Position numbers and translations under genes: made by a program. From Tipula vernalis (Eukaryota; Arthropoda; Insecta; Diptera; Tipulidae), in the NCBI GenBank assembly GCA_958295665.1, contig OY282560.1, positions 261,998,641 to 262,062,640 of the forward strand: a stretch of 64,000 bases of DNA, written 5' to 3'. Below are positions 33,468-46,989 of the stretch, in pieces; position 1 is the first letter of the stretch, and every line of letters begins with the position of its first letter. Below the pieces are notes generated by a model that saw only the letters and a list, made by a program, of their open reading frames with translations, was not told the DNA's origin and made no database searches.

Positions 33468-34640
33468 AAATAAAATTACATGTTTTATGAACATTTTCGT
33501 ATAAAAATAATGTAAAAGCTCATAATTCTTATAGACTAATGAAAACAATCGTTTTCCCATATAGTTTCATAGTAAAGAAAAAAATTTTTGTACTTTATTT
33601 TAAGCTTAGTAAAAAATACAGTCAATGTGGAGGCTTATTTATAGAGTAGGCTCTGGTTTTACTATGAAAAGTTTGGTTTTTTTCTAGTTCCCTTATAAAA
33701 GCGTCGTTTTTCAGAGCCTACTGTATAAATAAGAGCCTACAATATCGACTATATCTTTTACTAAGCTTAAAATAAGGTACATACAATTTTTTCTTTACTA
33801 TGAAACTATATGGGAAAACGATTATTTTCATTTACAATTTTAGTTTATTAGAATTATGAGCTTTTGTTTTGTTTTTATATGAAAATGTTCATGAAACATT
33901 TAATTTTATTTGATTGAAAAATCAAGTCAAGAAAATGTTTATTTCTTAGTGAAAATCGTCTTTAATATTTAATTTTAATATATTTAATTTTTGAACTTTA
34001 AAATGTTGTGGTTTTTGTAATATCCGTCTTAAACTCATAACTCGAAATTTATAAACAAAACAATAATCATCTCTTTCATTGCCTCTATTCAAATTTGAAT
34101 TCGAATTGCTTTCTATTGTTATTTTGAATTTGTGAAGCATGCTAGCTAGATGGTTTTAATTTTTTGTTTTCTTCATGCTCATTGCATTGATTTAATTTTT
34201 TATGTTTGGCTCGTTTTGATTTATTTTAATTTCGATTGTTGAGCGGAGACGTGTTACCTTTTTTAACCATTTTCTTACATTTTAGATGTGAATAAATCAT
34301 GATGTCATTAAATTGAATTTTCTCTTTTTAATACATATTGTTATTGTAGTAGAATGTTTTTTAATGTAATTTCCCTTATTTTCTTTTGATTATTGCCGGA
34401 AAATAGGGAAATTTGAGAACCTGTCTTTTAAATGAGTAAGACATTGGGTTGTTTTTTAGCGATTTGAAACAAAATTATTTAACTGGGTTAAATTTTTTAT
34501 TCATGTTAAATCGTCAATCGAAATCAGGTTTTTTCATACAAACTCTATGAAAATAAATTATTATTGAGTGTTTCTATGTCCCTTATTTTAAGAACATTTT
34601 ATACATGCCGGCTCTATTTACATCTAGATGGTTCTAGTAT

Positions 34641-34872
34641 AATAATTCTAGGTTGCTCTGTTGTGATTCGAAAAAAACCTAAAGACTATTGAAACGAAAT
34701 TCTGTGAAGGTCGTGTGACATAAATTTTTATATTCAGAAAATAAATCGTGTAACGAAAACAAATCAACAGATATTTTTCACAACAACAATTTTATTCCAG
34801 GAACAGTCGCATCAATGCCTCCTAGGCTTGTGGCACAATAAGGTACCTATAGGTTGCCATGTACAAGTAAAT
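34641..34872. other. Spacer between the large inverted repeat and the CR1-group LINE
   Basis: Noncoding AT-rich sequence with short CAACAACAA stretches; nothing else was recognised. Confidence 0.4.
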
Positions 34873-37085
34873 TATACATTATTTTATTTATTATATTATT
34901 TATTTATTTTTTATTCATCCAACCATTAATTACATAACATTAAATTACAAAAAAAATCAGTACACTATTTATAAAAACTAAAATATATTATACAATAGTA
35001 AATTAATAATTAATTTAATATATAAAAGTCAGAAATTATTGACAAAATAACTTAAAAAGTACTAATAATGTTAAAATAAAATGGATGGAGTTAGGTAGCC
35101 TCCGTGATCATAAACAATCAGTATTGGAAACGCCCTATCGTAAGCTTAGATAATAGTTGATGTTTGTTGTTGGGTACAACAAATAAACGAAGGGAAAAAA
35201 TAAAAAATAAATTTACAAAATAGCTAGCATATTCAATTTATCGTCATTCATCAAACTAAAACTGTAAACAAAGATTCAATGTCAGTAATATTAAACAACC
35301 AATTCTGCATTTCATTTAAAAATTTGGACGTAACGGTAATTTCTTTGATGTTTAGAGGCAACTTATTAAAAATAACTGGTGCTGCAGATATATAAAATTT
35401 TCTGAAATGTTCTTTCTTGAGAATGGGATATTCACAATTATTCAAAGTCCTTAAGTTATATCTCGTAATTTTTACTCTACGATTACCACTACGAAGAAAG
35501 AACATTTTTAATACCTTAAAAACGTATAAATATCTTAACGGTAAAATATTTAGTGATTTAAATAAAGGCAAAGCAGATGTTAAGCGCGGTTTCTTTAAAA
35601 TTATACGAATGGATGCGTTTTGCACAACTAGCAGCGGTTGAAGAATAAACACCACCCCAAATAATTATACCATATTGTAGCTTGGACTGAATTAGGCTGT
35701 AGTTAAATTGTAGTAGAACTGACGCGGAACAAAGCATGCGAAGAATATATAATTTTCTATTACAAGCGTAAATGTAATGTTGAAGATTTTCAATATGTTT
35801 TTTAAAACCAAGTCTTGTATCTAACGTAACTCCTAAATATTTAAAGTTTTCGACAATTTCAATGTTACTACATTCATTAGAGCAACTGGATAATTCAGCT
35901 GAGACATTGTTAGTTTTATAGTTCATACATTTAGTAGAATGGTAAACAATTTCAAAATTTATCTCTATAGGACCATATAATTTAAAAAAACATTACTTTT
36001 GATTTTGTGCTTAGAACCATAAAATGCAAATCCAACCATTTTCTTTAAATTAAAAGGTCGTAATTGATTTGATGGGCAATTAAATGGTTTGATGCTCCTC
36101 TATAAGTAAGTGCAATGTCATCGGCAAAACCAATCATATATCCTTTTAAGTCTAAAAAAAATAAGGAATTAATATACACTAAAAATAATATGGGGCCAAG
36201 AACTGAACCCTGAGGAACGCTGCAGTGGATCATTCTAAAACTGCTATATTTTCCGCCAATTTTTATAGTTTGCTTTCTGTTCATAAGATAAGACCGGAAC
36301 CAATCATTAGCTACGCCTCGAATACCAGCACAATTTAACTTATACAATAAAAGCTCGATCAACCGTGTCGAAAGCTTTTGTCAAATCAATAAAGTTAGCC
36401 GCCGAACTAAGGTTATCATTTAGTGAATCAATTGTAGTACTCAGAAAATCATTTAAGGCAGTTTCAGTGCTACGTCCTTCTCTAAATCCATATTGTTTAT
36501 TTGAGAAAAATGATCTCTCGTTTAGAAAAATTAGTAGTCTTGTTTTAATACATTTTTCAAAGAAAAAACTGAGAGTAGTGATATGGGCCTATAATTAGTT
36601 AACTCTGATTTATTACCACTTTTGAACAACGGTACCACTGAAGCAATTTTTAAGCAATCTGGAAAATTGATACGATCAAGGCTGAGGAGATTGAAGATAT
36701 GGGCCAACATATAAGCAATAGATGGTGCAATTTGTTTGATTAAAGAATTACTTAAACTATCTATGCCAGATGATTTGGAATTATCCAAACTATTGATATA
36801 TTTCAAAATTTCAGACGGGGATATTGGTGAAAAGAAAAATGTCTTAGAGTCAAAATTATGTTTTAGCAAGTTGCCATCTCTGTTGGGTACATATGAAGTA
36901 CTAGAGATTTTTGATTTGAGGTCATACTTAAGTACAAAAAAGTGTGTTTGTAAATAATTTGCTTGTCCTATGTATGTCTTTTTCGTTATTTCTCGCTTAA
37001 TATTTCTACACAAATATTTCAAATTTAAGTTTTGGGTACTATTTAGATATAGGCTGTTATTATGTAACTTATTGTAAAAGTACAA
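34873..37085 (-). mobile_element. CR1-group LINE, 5'-truncated and broken
   Basis: RT pieces in order on the minus strand: SKSSGIDSLSNSLIKQIAPS and FKSGNKSELTNYRPISLLSV (37085-36531), then VPQGSVLGPILFLVYINSL and FADDIAL (FADD at 36128-36117; 36362-36045), then ENFKYLGVTLDTRLGFKKHI (35926-35558), and ALPLFKSLNILPLRYLYVFK with the C-terminal end at 35251. The long tail after the thumb and the AT-rich terminal repeats (AATAAATAAATAA in the minus sense near 34900) fit the CR1/Kiri group. Frameshifts lie near 36540, 36050 and 35600. The endonuclease is missing. Confidence 0.75.
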
Positions 37086-37619
37086 TAAACAGTAATCTTA
37101 ACTGAACAATCCAAAAAGTATAAAACCATTACGTGTGACAAAAATGAACTTCAAGATTTAAATTTGTGTAGTTTTTAAAGGATCCAGCAATGAGAGTTGA
37201 CAAATTAAGATTAAATTTATTACTTTTAAACTGAAAACAAAATTTTTTTCTTGTTTTCTGGCAATTAAAAAATTAAACAATTAGTGTATCCTGGCTATAT
37301 GAGATACGGATATTATATTCTGCAATTGTTCTGAATGACATGGGAAAACTGCACCTATGAATTAATCTCTGGTGGTATAAATTTAGGTAAATTATTTAGT
37401 GTTGTGAATTTCGCTTGAAGAAAATGTTCGTCTTCAAAATTGACTTTAAAATATAAACCTAATAACCCACGATCACAATTTCGCTTTCCTGCTCAAGCTG
37501 AAGTGTTGTTTTAATATCAATATTTATCGTCTTTCTATAATAGCTAGATTTTGTATCGATCCAGTTTTGAAAAGATCATGTAGTGACAGATTAAACTAAC
37601 TAGATAAAGTAGAAAAATA
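37086..37619. other. Stretch without recognised content
   Basis: Lies between the CR1-group LINE and the BEL/Pao remnant. It could hold the 3' LTR of the latter, but no matching LTR partner was found. Confidence 0.3.
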
Positions 37620-37779
37620 ACTAGATAATGTAGAAGGTGCGATTATCTAGTTTGTGCGTGTCTACTCTGCCCTTTTAAAGGATCAATTGATCAATGATAA
37701 GGATCAATTGAACTTTTCTTCAAAGCTTGCTGCGGTAAAGCCGCACATTTTATTGTATATGCCAGTCGGATAATCGCTT

Positions 37780-37975
37780 AGCCAATCCAACAATATGGTG
37801 GAGTCGGTCCATGCAATTATGTCATCTTTGTTAATTCGTAATACTGCGGATGGCGTTTAATTAGTAATTTCGCTAACAAATGAGCAGCACATAATTCGAG
37901 CCTTGCGATCGATAATTATTTGATTGGACCTCGCCTTGATTTTGCAGTAACCAGCTTGCAATCAGGGTCTTTATT
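37780..37975 (-). pseudogene. BEL/Pao RNase H fragment
   Basis: The minus strand reads LVTAKSRRGPIK, a stop, then LSIARLELCAAHLLAKLLIK and, shifted, AWTDSTILLDWLS-like sequence. This is the characteristic RNase H segment after the BEL/Pao RT (ARLELCAA, WTDSxxxLxWL). Stops and frameshifts are present. Confidence 0.55.
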
Positions 37976-38069
37976 TTTTGTTTAATATAACAGAAAGATT
38001 GTTATGTATACTTATCCATGTCTCCTTTATATCAGGCGGCAGCTCATCGTCCCAATTCGTTGATGTTGT

Positions 38070-39126
38070 CTAAATATTTTGAAATAGACCTTTTACTTTC
38101 AGTGTGACGGGCGTTAAGTAGCCTAACTTATTAAAAATCTTACTGCTCTCTGATATCATTCCTCGTTTTGAATAGTTTGGCTTCCCCAGTTTTACTTTAT
38201 AAGAGAAGACATTCTTCTCTAATTCCCAATGTAGACCTAATAACTTTATAGTGGTTACTTCAACCATTCCGAAATTAACTTCACGATCATCGACTGGAAT
38301 GGTTTCTAAAAATTCTTTTGAGTTAAAAACCCAGTTGGGTAGTTTCATTCCGGAACTAGATAGTACTGTTGTCAATTCATCTTTCAAACTGATTACCTTT
38401 GACACCGTGTCTGCTCCAGCCATTACATTATTAACATATGTATTCGCCATTAATACCTGAGAAACCAACGGATAGTTAGATACTGATACGTGCTATCTGC
38501 TGTTCCTTATGTGATGGTATATAGTTGAAAATAATTGCTCGTTATCCCTCCACACAATACATTAAAATTTTCCGTCTTCTTCTGTCACCAAAATTATCGC
38601 TTACTAAAGCCACTCAAAACTGTGGGAACCGGAGCAAAAATTCTTGTAGACTAGGTTGCACCCGCGTACCTACCAAGAGCGTATCATTCAGTGATAAACC
38701 CGAGGATGTCTTTAACGAAGCATCACACATAATTCTCATTTTGGTGCTACTGCTGTCCATTTTGAATACTCTGTGATATGGAATGAATACAGTACTATTT
38801 TGAATAGATTCCTTATTTATCCTTGTCATATAGGTTAATGCTTTATACTCATTCATAAAGTCCTTATAAGCTCCGCTGAATATTCTGTTGCCATTAAACT
38901 TCCTTTCTACCGACACTTGCCTTTTTTTCGCCATTCAAAATGATTGACTTAACAGGTCCTTTTTATTGTTGAATGGTAATTTCACCACAAATCGTTCATC
39001 CTTGTTGCGTGTTCTCGTTGATTCAAATAATCGTTCACATTGTTCCTCATCAGCCGTTAGTAATTGTGTTCGTGGCAGCTCCTCAACCTCCCAAAACTGG
39101 CGTAATGTGGTATCAATGTCCAACAT
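38070..39126 (-). pseudogene. BEL/Pao reverse transcriptase, catalytic motif lost
   Basis: 39126-38935 encodes LDIDTTLRQFWEVEELP, the link between protease and RT. 38934-38614 carries VFIPYHRVFKMDSSSTKMRI followed by CDASLKTSSGLSLNDTLLVG, a family signature. 38468-38070 carries TYVNNVMAGADT, where BEL/Pao enzymes have YVDD; both catalytic aspartates are Asn (38438-38427). Then LLGLHWELEKNVFSYKV and KRGMISESSKIFNKLGYLTP lead into RNase H. A gap and a frameshift lie at 38470-38613. The double Asp to Asn change shows that this copy cannot copy itself. Confidence 0.8.
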
Positions 39127-39200
39127 TACTGGTTCGGTGACACTTGTAAAATTGTGCGATGTGTCGTTGAACTTTAAAATAACTGCACCACATATAATCC

Positions 39201-40233
<1,033 letters not shown>

Positions 40234-40239
40234 TAATCC

Positions 40240-40893
40240 ATCCGAATCCACTCTCAATACATAGCTATTGTTTGCCCATTTTGCTGTAAACGGCCGTCAC
40301 GAATAAGGTTCAATACGTGTTCAACTACTAACAATAAGCCAATCTGGTCAGGTACTTTGAACTTAGAATCTGCCAAAAATATTTTTGGAAGCGATGAAAA
40401 ATCAATATCGATGGATTGAATATGTGATTCATCACTTATTTGAGAAAGGATCGTTGCTTCGACATGTACCGTCATATAGTTATATTTTGATTTAATTCAC
40501 AAATTTACTAAACCCGACACCGGATATTATTGTTCGACAGGGTCTACGTTTAAGTTTTAATTTATTAAAAAAATGTTCGCTGTAGGTATCTATTACATCG
40601 ACTTCGGCAATTGGTAATACAACACGGTGTGTACTAGTAATATGTGCACATAGTTTGCACCATTGATCTTGGTTGATATCGGTTTTCTCAACTGTCTCCT
40701 TTTCACCAATGGAATCCACGGGATGTAATAATGTGTGATGTTTCTTTTAAACTCCATGATTTAAATTGAAGCAGTTAAAACATCTACCATCGCCCTTTAT
40801 ACACTGTCTACGTTCATTGATTGCCATTGCTTTAAATTTAGGACATTCGATTAACAAATGGCTTGGTTTACAGGCAGGACACGCTGTATTTGA
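40240..40893 (-). pseudogene. BEL/Pao zinc knuckle and protease region
   Basis: 40893-40735 on the minus strand gives ACPACKPSHLLIECPKFKAM (a C-x2-C-x3-H-x4-C knuckle) and ERRQCIKGDGRCFNCFNLNH, typical of BEL/Pao gag ends. 40719-40254 follows with VVLPIAEVDVIDTYSEHFF and KIFLADSKFKVPDQIGLLL, the aspartic protease C-terminal region. Frames are broken by stops near 40490 and 40255; the remainder is beyond the insertion at about 39126-39194. Confidence 0.65.
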
Positions 40894-41172
40894 AGTTTCT
40901 TCATTCGTGCTCACAAAATTTCAGGATGATTTCGATCGCGCTCGATACATGTTAACTGATTCCAATGCATCAACTTTATTTAATAAACATTTAGAAAATT
41001 TTTGGAAAGTATATGTACCGTTGCTTGATTCGCGTGCCCATAAATGCCGGGTTTCCTGTTCTGGCTTTTCACCCAAAATATACAGCTGCCACGGGCCTCG
41101 AGAAATTTGGACCATCTGGACCTAGAGCGGCCGGCAAGTCATCTTATAACTTCGTCGAATGTATCCAATAAT

Positions 41173-41809
41173 CTACGAATGCTTGATGACGTTGGATTTT
41201 GCAACACAAGTCTGGTCAATGAATGTTCGTATAAATGGCTTAATTGTTTGTGATTTCCGATCATACCTCTCAACTAACTTTTTGGAGGCTTCAAAATAAT
41301 TGGTTTCGGTGGTATTAAAATGTTTTACCAAGTTAGCTGCCTCACCCTTTAGAAGGCCCTTCAGATACTGGAATTTTTGTACGGCTCCTAAGGATTTGTT
41401 GTCATGGATAGTTTTCAAATACAGTTCATAAAATGATTGCCATTCTGTGTAGTTCTTTGAGAAAGGTTCGATATGTATTTTAGTCAACTTGACATCAGTC
41501 CTTGCGTTCATTGAGTTGTTCATTGACATTTTCATTGTTCTACCTTCTTCTATGTTATGTGAGTCATTGTATTCACGAATGAATTGATTCAACGTTGCTT
41601 CCGCCACAAAATATTGCTCGGTAAACTCAACTATCCCTGACTCCTGCTCCGAGTCGACCTCGAATATGTCCTCTTCAATTTTCTCAAACGACCTCAGTTA
41701 CCCGTTTGTGCGATTCAACCAGCTGTTAAAAGCATCTATCAGTTCTCCATCAGTAATTGCTTGCACCCAAGACATCAATTTCGTCATCTGCCCCTTAAAT
41801 GTAGCACGA
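41173..41809 (-). pseudogene. BEL/Pao gag core
   Basis: 41607-41173 contains KIHIEPFSKNYTEWQSFYEL, IHDNKSLGAVQKFQYLKGLL and KGEAANLVKHFNTTETNYFE, the conserved gag signature of BEL/Pao elements. Upstream, 41809-41640 reads FKGQMTKLMSWVQAITDGEL with one stop before it joins. The frame before that resumes beyond the LINE fragment, near 42700, with LKVLLKTRAT. Confidence 0.75.
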
Positions 41810-42695
41810 TTATTGAATGTTCAAAATAGAGCCACCAAGGCTTTCTGGGCCTGTCAAAGACTCTATGGGCGTACTTGGGGACTACAACCAAAAATGATCT
41901 ACTATGGTCATCTCAACGCATCGGTTGTATGGTGGCCTAAAACTGAGCAGAAGGCAACGCAATCCTTATTGAATCAGGTTCAGCGTATAGCCTGCATCGG
42001 TGTTACGGGCCAAATGAAAACATATTCAACCGTTGCGATGGAGTCACTTCTAGGACTGACACCGTTACACCTGCATGTTAAAAATGATGCTGCAATTATG
42101 GCCCTGAAAATGCAGGCGGAAGGAAATATCTAGCCAGGAAATATGGTGGGTCCCCTGGAAATCCTTAAGGAATTTCAGACATACCCTACCATAGGAATGC
42201 CTTCCGACTGTATGCCAGCTAAACTGGACTTTCACAAACCATTCTGTGCTAGATTACCTGACCGGGATGTGTGGAGTACATGCTATAGAACTTTGCGCTA
42301 GGATAGGCATAGCAAAAAACCTAAACGATGCAAAGATTTATATTGTATCAGGCAGCAAATCGGCCTTAAAGGCTCGTAGGTCTTATATCGTTGAGTCAAG
42401 GCTGGTACGGGATTGTCTGAAGGTTATTCAACAGATGGATGTCGCTTCTGCGATCTGGAAGCGGAATCAGCGGAACATGTTCTGTGCCAAGACTGCAACA
42501 TCTAGGAAGGAGAACAATGAGCCCAGATAGTATGTATCTTGTACCGGCCAGTAATATTATCAGATTCATTAAGAAACTGAATATTGACTGGACGGATAAT
42601 TAAGTAGGGTCCAGCACAATAGATCTCTTAGGTCGCAGTGCGAGGTGGCGTATCGCCCACATATGGCCCTTCAATCAATAATAATAATAATAAGG
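41810..42695 (+). mobile_element. 5'-truncated LINE fragment (RT thumb + RNase H) with 9-bp target duplication
   Basis: GTAGCACGA flanks both sides (41801-41809 and 42696-42704). The insert begins in the RT thumb (NRATKAFWACQRLYGRTWGL, LNASVVWWPKTEQKATQSLL, GQMKTYSTVAMESLLGLTPL), continues after frame breaks with an RNase H remnant (NLNDAKIYIVSGSKSALKAR, 42246-42530), and ends in an AATAATAATAA tail. Full-length RNase H-bearing LINEs of the LOA/I groups end this way. It is inserted in the BEL/Pao gag on the opposite strand. Confidence 0.82.
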
Positions 42696-42830
42696 GTAGC
42701 ACGAGTCTTCAAAAGTACCTTCAACTTTGGATCCATTCTCTTCCTTCATAGGCCTGCTACAATTGGTTCGAATATATCTATAGTTCACTAAATTTTCACT
42801 GCATACACGGTAAATTCAAAAATCCGTAAT

Positions 42831-43680
42831 TGCTTATAGTTTTTCTTTATAAATTCAATGCAAAAATAACACGATTTCTTCACTATTTCATGAAAATTAG
42901 ATGAACGTTTTCAAATTCAAAATGGTACTTATCTTGCTACAACAGGTTTCCCGCACGTGTTTTGTTAATGGATGCCAAGATGGTTTCTGGTTATTCTGCA
43001 ACAGGTTTAAGCTATCCGGCTCGAAGGATCATAAAGCTTTACTGGAATCTACTGTGTTCTATTCCAGAACTAGCAACTTAAAATACACATCATATGTACG
43101 AAAAAAATTCACGTGAAAAAAAATGAACAGAAAACTGAATCAGGTGTACCTGTGTTGTACTTCAAGTGGTATTTTATTTATTTATAATTTTAATGTGTAG
43201 GCAAAAACTAATTTTCTACTACTGATCACATATATTTTAAGTAATTTATCAAATTAAGTTTAACGAAACCCGCTTAACGGAACATAGTAAACTTTACATA
43301 CTGAACTCAAAAAACCCAAACCTCATTTTATTTAGTACATCCAATTTTCAAAATTACATTGCTTCTTGTGGTACAAATTTAAACAGTGTACATGAATAAT
43401 TTCATTGTATGCAACCAATATTTGTATACATGAAAGTTAAGTTTAACTCTAATAAGCAATTATTTTAATAAAAATTCAATTTTAGAAATCTTATTAGATG
43501 AACAACAATATCTAACAGATGGACAGATTACGAGTTAAGAGTCTACTAAAAGTCTGCTAAAAGTAGAGTTTTGGTCTACAAGAGTCTGACAAATATTTTA
43601 TGCTAATTTGATTATTATGGGCAGAACCGTTCAAGATCTACCTGACCAACGGACTCACCAAGGCCTAAATATTGGAATGC
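42831..43680. other. Stretch without recognised content
   Basis: Possible 5' leader or LTR of the BEL/Pao element at its left part, but no matching 3' copy was found. Nothing else was recognised. Confidence 0.3.
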
Positions 43681-43689
43681 TTTTAAAAA

Positions 43690-44090
43690 ATATGTTTGTC
43701 TATAAACAAAGCCGAAAAAATAATATTGTTAAAAACAGGCAAACTTATCAGCCATTTGTTACCGATTAGTTGTACTAAATATTCTGGTAACGAAGTTGCT
43801 ATACATTCAAAATGCAAACTACTCATAAAATTTAGCAAGAGTAGCTGCGTGCAGTCAGAAGTACTTGTGTGTACTTTGCCATGTTAAATGGAACCCAGCA
43901 AGTAAGGTTTTCTGAGCCAAGACTCAATCCAAAAGGTAGTTTACCCTTAATTCCGCTTTTTAAAAAATGGCGTTTTCAAATGGTATGCTTTACTGAAGGT
44001 GTTCCAAAATTTGAAATTTTGAAGAAATTAGGAAAAGAACTTGAAGATTCAGGTAAAATAAAATATTGGGTTATTTACATATTTATGTAA
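43690..44090 (+). other. Coding-like remnant of unknown family
   Basis: Two overlapping + frames (43696-43887 and 43869-44090) have coding-like composition, e.g. RFSEPRLNPKGSLPLIPLFK and VPKFEILKKLGKELEDSG. An intron-donor-like GTAAAAT follows near 44055. I do not recognise the family; frame changes suggest a broken gene or element. Confidence 0.25.
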
Positions 44091-44198
44091 TAATAACATT
44101 TTTTTAGATGAATCGTGGACGTTAGGGTGAAAAATCTTGAGTTTACTTGTAAACGCGTTTTTCACATTTTAAAACCTTTGAGTTACGTCGAGTATAGC

Positions 44199-44490
44199 CG
44201 TGTTTTCCGTGAGAACTGCACTATAACTGGATAATCTTTAAATTCCTTTTATTCTATGTAAACCGAAAAAAAAAATCATAAAGCGCCAATATGTAGTGTA
44301 CTTGACATAAATACATTTTTTAAGTCTAAAAATTTTCTCCTTCAGTTATTTCATCCAAATTTTCTTATTTCTTGCTGACGTCATTACATGCAGCTACACT
44401 TGATAAATTCCTGGGTTTGTCAAGTGTAACTAAAAAATAAGCTCTAATTGTAATTATTTATTGCTGTAATAACTTAAAATGTGTGTCGAT
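44199..44490. repeat. Rearranged copy of the CGTGTTTTCC MITE
   Basis: 44199-44330 matches the left part of the MITE at 47386-47793 (CGTGTTTTCCGTGAGAACTG, then AAATTCCTTTTATTCTATG). The following part (TGACGTCATTACATGCAGC, then GTAACTAAAAAATA) matches the middle of that MITE but inverted. The right terminus is missing. Confidence 0.65.
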
Positions 44491-45655
44491 TCGTTTTGTG
44501 GACTGATATCATTCATGTAATTCTTAAATTTCATACTATACAAATAAATAAAATTTTCTCCTATCTTCTTTGTTAAAACGACGCAGTTATTCCGTTTTGT
44601 TTGTTGCAATATCGACAAAACAGTATGTTTCGCTTACAAACTGTCTGGAACTAGAATTCCCCATTGCCGTTATATATTAAACAGGTAAAATCAGGTTGAA
44701 CAGATTAATAGATAAGTTAATTAGTTACGGTAAAATGGTACCCAAATTTTAATAATTATTCCTTCATTGATTTTATATTTTGCGTTACTATTTCGGCTCC
44801 ACTTCATTATTAAATTAAAATACTATACATTTTTAATTAAATAAATGCGATAATCTTTTGAACTCAATTGTTATTATTATAATATTTTAGATAGTGTACT
44901 CGCTAAAAACTTTTAATGTGTTGTTTTGTGATCTGTGGTGATAATTAAAATATATCAACCCTATAAAACTAATGAATATTTTCATTACTAGAAAGAGCTT
45001 CACATGTCTAACGAACACTCGAGCACAACTCGACTCGGTAGCTTTAATCTCGATTTGTGTATTTTGTTGAGCTAATTCAGTGAGAAGAGAAATCAACAAA
45101 TCTGGAATTATATTCATTCTTTTTCATGATTTATGTGAAAAGTTCGACGAATTTAATTTCACTGTTTTCAAATTTAATTCATGTGACTTTAATTCGAAAA
45201 ATCAACAAACAAATAGTACAATAGTATATCGTGCTGCAGATAATTAATCATCAATTCCCTAAATTATAACTGTATTGGAAGGAGATATTAGAAATTTTAT
45301 GATTTATATTTATTTCTTGTATATCCGTCACAATTTTTATAATTCTCAGTTAATTTAATTTTTTTTTTATTCAATAAGCAAGCCCACGATTTTCCATATA
45401 AATTCTTATTATTTTAACCTTCTTGCCATAGACCTACAACAGAGATATTTACTAAAGTTGTGTTTCATATCGCTTCACGTTTGATCAGATCATGTCTTGA
45501 ATCCGCCTTTTCAATCATTCCATACATCATATTCTTTGTCGCTTCTTTCCTCTACAATAATGAGAAAAGAATATGATGAATAAAATACTCGTGTGTACGG
45601 ACAGAATGAGCGCGGTATTTAGTTTTGTTGTTTATTTCACTACTACCAGGCGGTT
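44491..45655. other. Stretch without recognised content
   Basis: AT-rich, with one 76-codon minus frame (45117-44887) that shows no domain and is not called. Confidence 0.4.
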
Positions 45656-46019
45656 AGATGTGAAGTGCTTGGGCTATTCAAGTTGTCACTTGTTGTCAGC
45701 TCCGTAACTTGCAGCTTCCGCAAGTCCTCGTGTTACTTCCACGTGGTAACTGCTGGTAGATTAATTATTTATTGACTTCTAGGCCAAAACACGGTGCTAA
45801 GGGAGTCAACCTTAAACAAATCGCTGGGCTGGGATAAGGTCTTATTCGTACTCTCCCGAGGATCGATCAGACTGGGGGCCCAATTAAAAAACAAGCTGAG
45901 TCGCTAACGGTGGATCCGGATACCTGGATCCCTCCGAATTAAGTAGCCTTAACTGTGTACTGCGGATCTCTGCACAGACGGACATATTTTCTCTGTTACT
46001 AATGGAACTTAAAAATGAA

Positions 46020-46880
46020 TCTTTAAAGTAATAAACAACAACAAAAAGTCCGGCTTTCTAAAAACTCCGGAAAATGTGGACAAGGAGACTCGGGGATCTA
46101 GGCCTGACTCTAAGGCTACAACGAAACAGCGGGACATAAGCTCAAGCGGGGCTGGTTCCTCCATTGGGGTCACCAAACCTAAACATACTAATGCAAAGCG
46201 GAACAAAACCACGAATGAAGCTGGTTCCTCAAGACCAAACTACAACATTAGGAGGAAGGCCTGGAAGCCCCTGGATAAGATGAACAATATCTCACCAGAA
46301 GACAGGACGGATAAAGAAAAGTCACCGAATAAAAGGCAGAAAAGGTCACCGAACAAAATTCGGAAGGCCCTTTAGCTGGCTAACAGCTTAAAAGAATTAG
46401 CTCTTAGGAAGAAAATCCTAAGATCGATAAGAGATCGAAGCTCCATTCTACCGCTATGAGGCCTTTTAACGAGGTTCTGAAGGATCAGGTGGTTGTGGCA
46501 GTTATTGACCAGTCCCAAGAGGATGGTAGTATTACACCCGCCAATTGGAGGAAGGTGCGAGGGGCCCTAGCCACCACCTACCTTAAACTCCTGTCAGAAA
46601 ACCCAGGACCTGCTCCGACTTGTCGGGATGGGAGCTGGCACAAAAACCACGTGAAACGGACTACATGTGCAGATCAGAGATCTCTGCTGCTTTAAAAGAA
46701 ATGGTTTCAGTGCAGACACACTCATGATTTATAGAAAGGTCACGGACAAAAGCCGAAGTCTGGGAAGCTGGATGAAGCGGACAGCCATGCGGAAACTCTA
46801 TCCAGAGACACGGAGATACAATGTCCTTGGAGTCATTGAAGAAGCTCTCAGGGGACTTCACATCAGAGGAGGACCCTGAT
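46020..46880 (+). pseudogene. LOA-like ORF1 (gag-like), broken
   Basis: 46076-46375 is lysine/serine-rich (nucleic-acid-binding type; ends PNKRQKRSPNKIRKAL). 46456-46695 carries EVLKDQVVVAVIDQSQEDGS and ITPANWRKVRGALATTYLKL, then CRDGSWHKNHVKRTTCADQ, a set of motifs I associate with ORF1 of LOA/Bilbo-type LINEs. Stops separate the parts. Confidence 0.6.
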
Positions 46881-46989
46881 GAGGCTACTGCGGTGGGTGG
46901 GGAGGTGTAGAAGTGTTAACATTTTCACAAATACACCTACACCACTCAAATGCAGCATTAGCTGCTCTCTAACCTTGGGTCACTGAAGG

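Larger units (their letters stand above)
32075..34640. repeat. 2.6-kb imperfect inverted repeat centred near 33.68 kb
   Basis: The outer blocks 32085-32210 and 34507-34640 are inverted copies (ATAGAGCCGGCATG against CATGCCGGCTCTAT; CATAGAGTTTGTATGAAAAA against its complement). 32290-32460 pairs with 34250-34420, and 33300-33660 with 33705-33955. At the centre GGCTTATTTATAGAGTAGGC faces GCCTACTGTATAAATAAGAG. Arm identity looks like 80-90% by eye. The left arm has extra DNA at about 32620-33230 without partner. No coding frame is present. Confidence 0.75.

Noticed and set aside
44887..45117. 76-codon minus-strand frame with a hydrophobic segment
   Set aside because: No domain, no splice context and no homologue recognised; the length is expected by chance in this much sequence.
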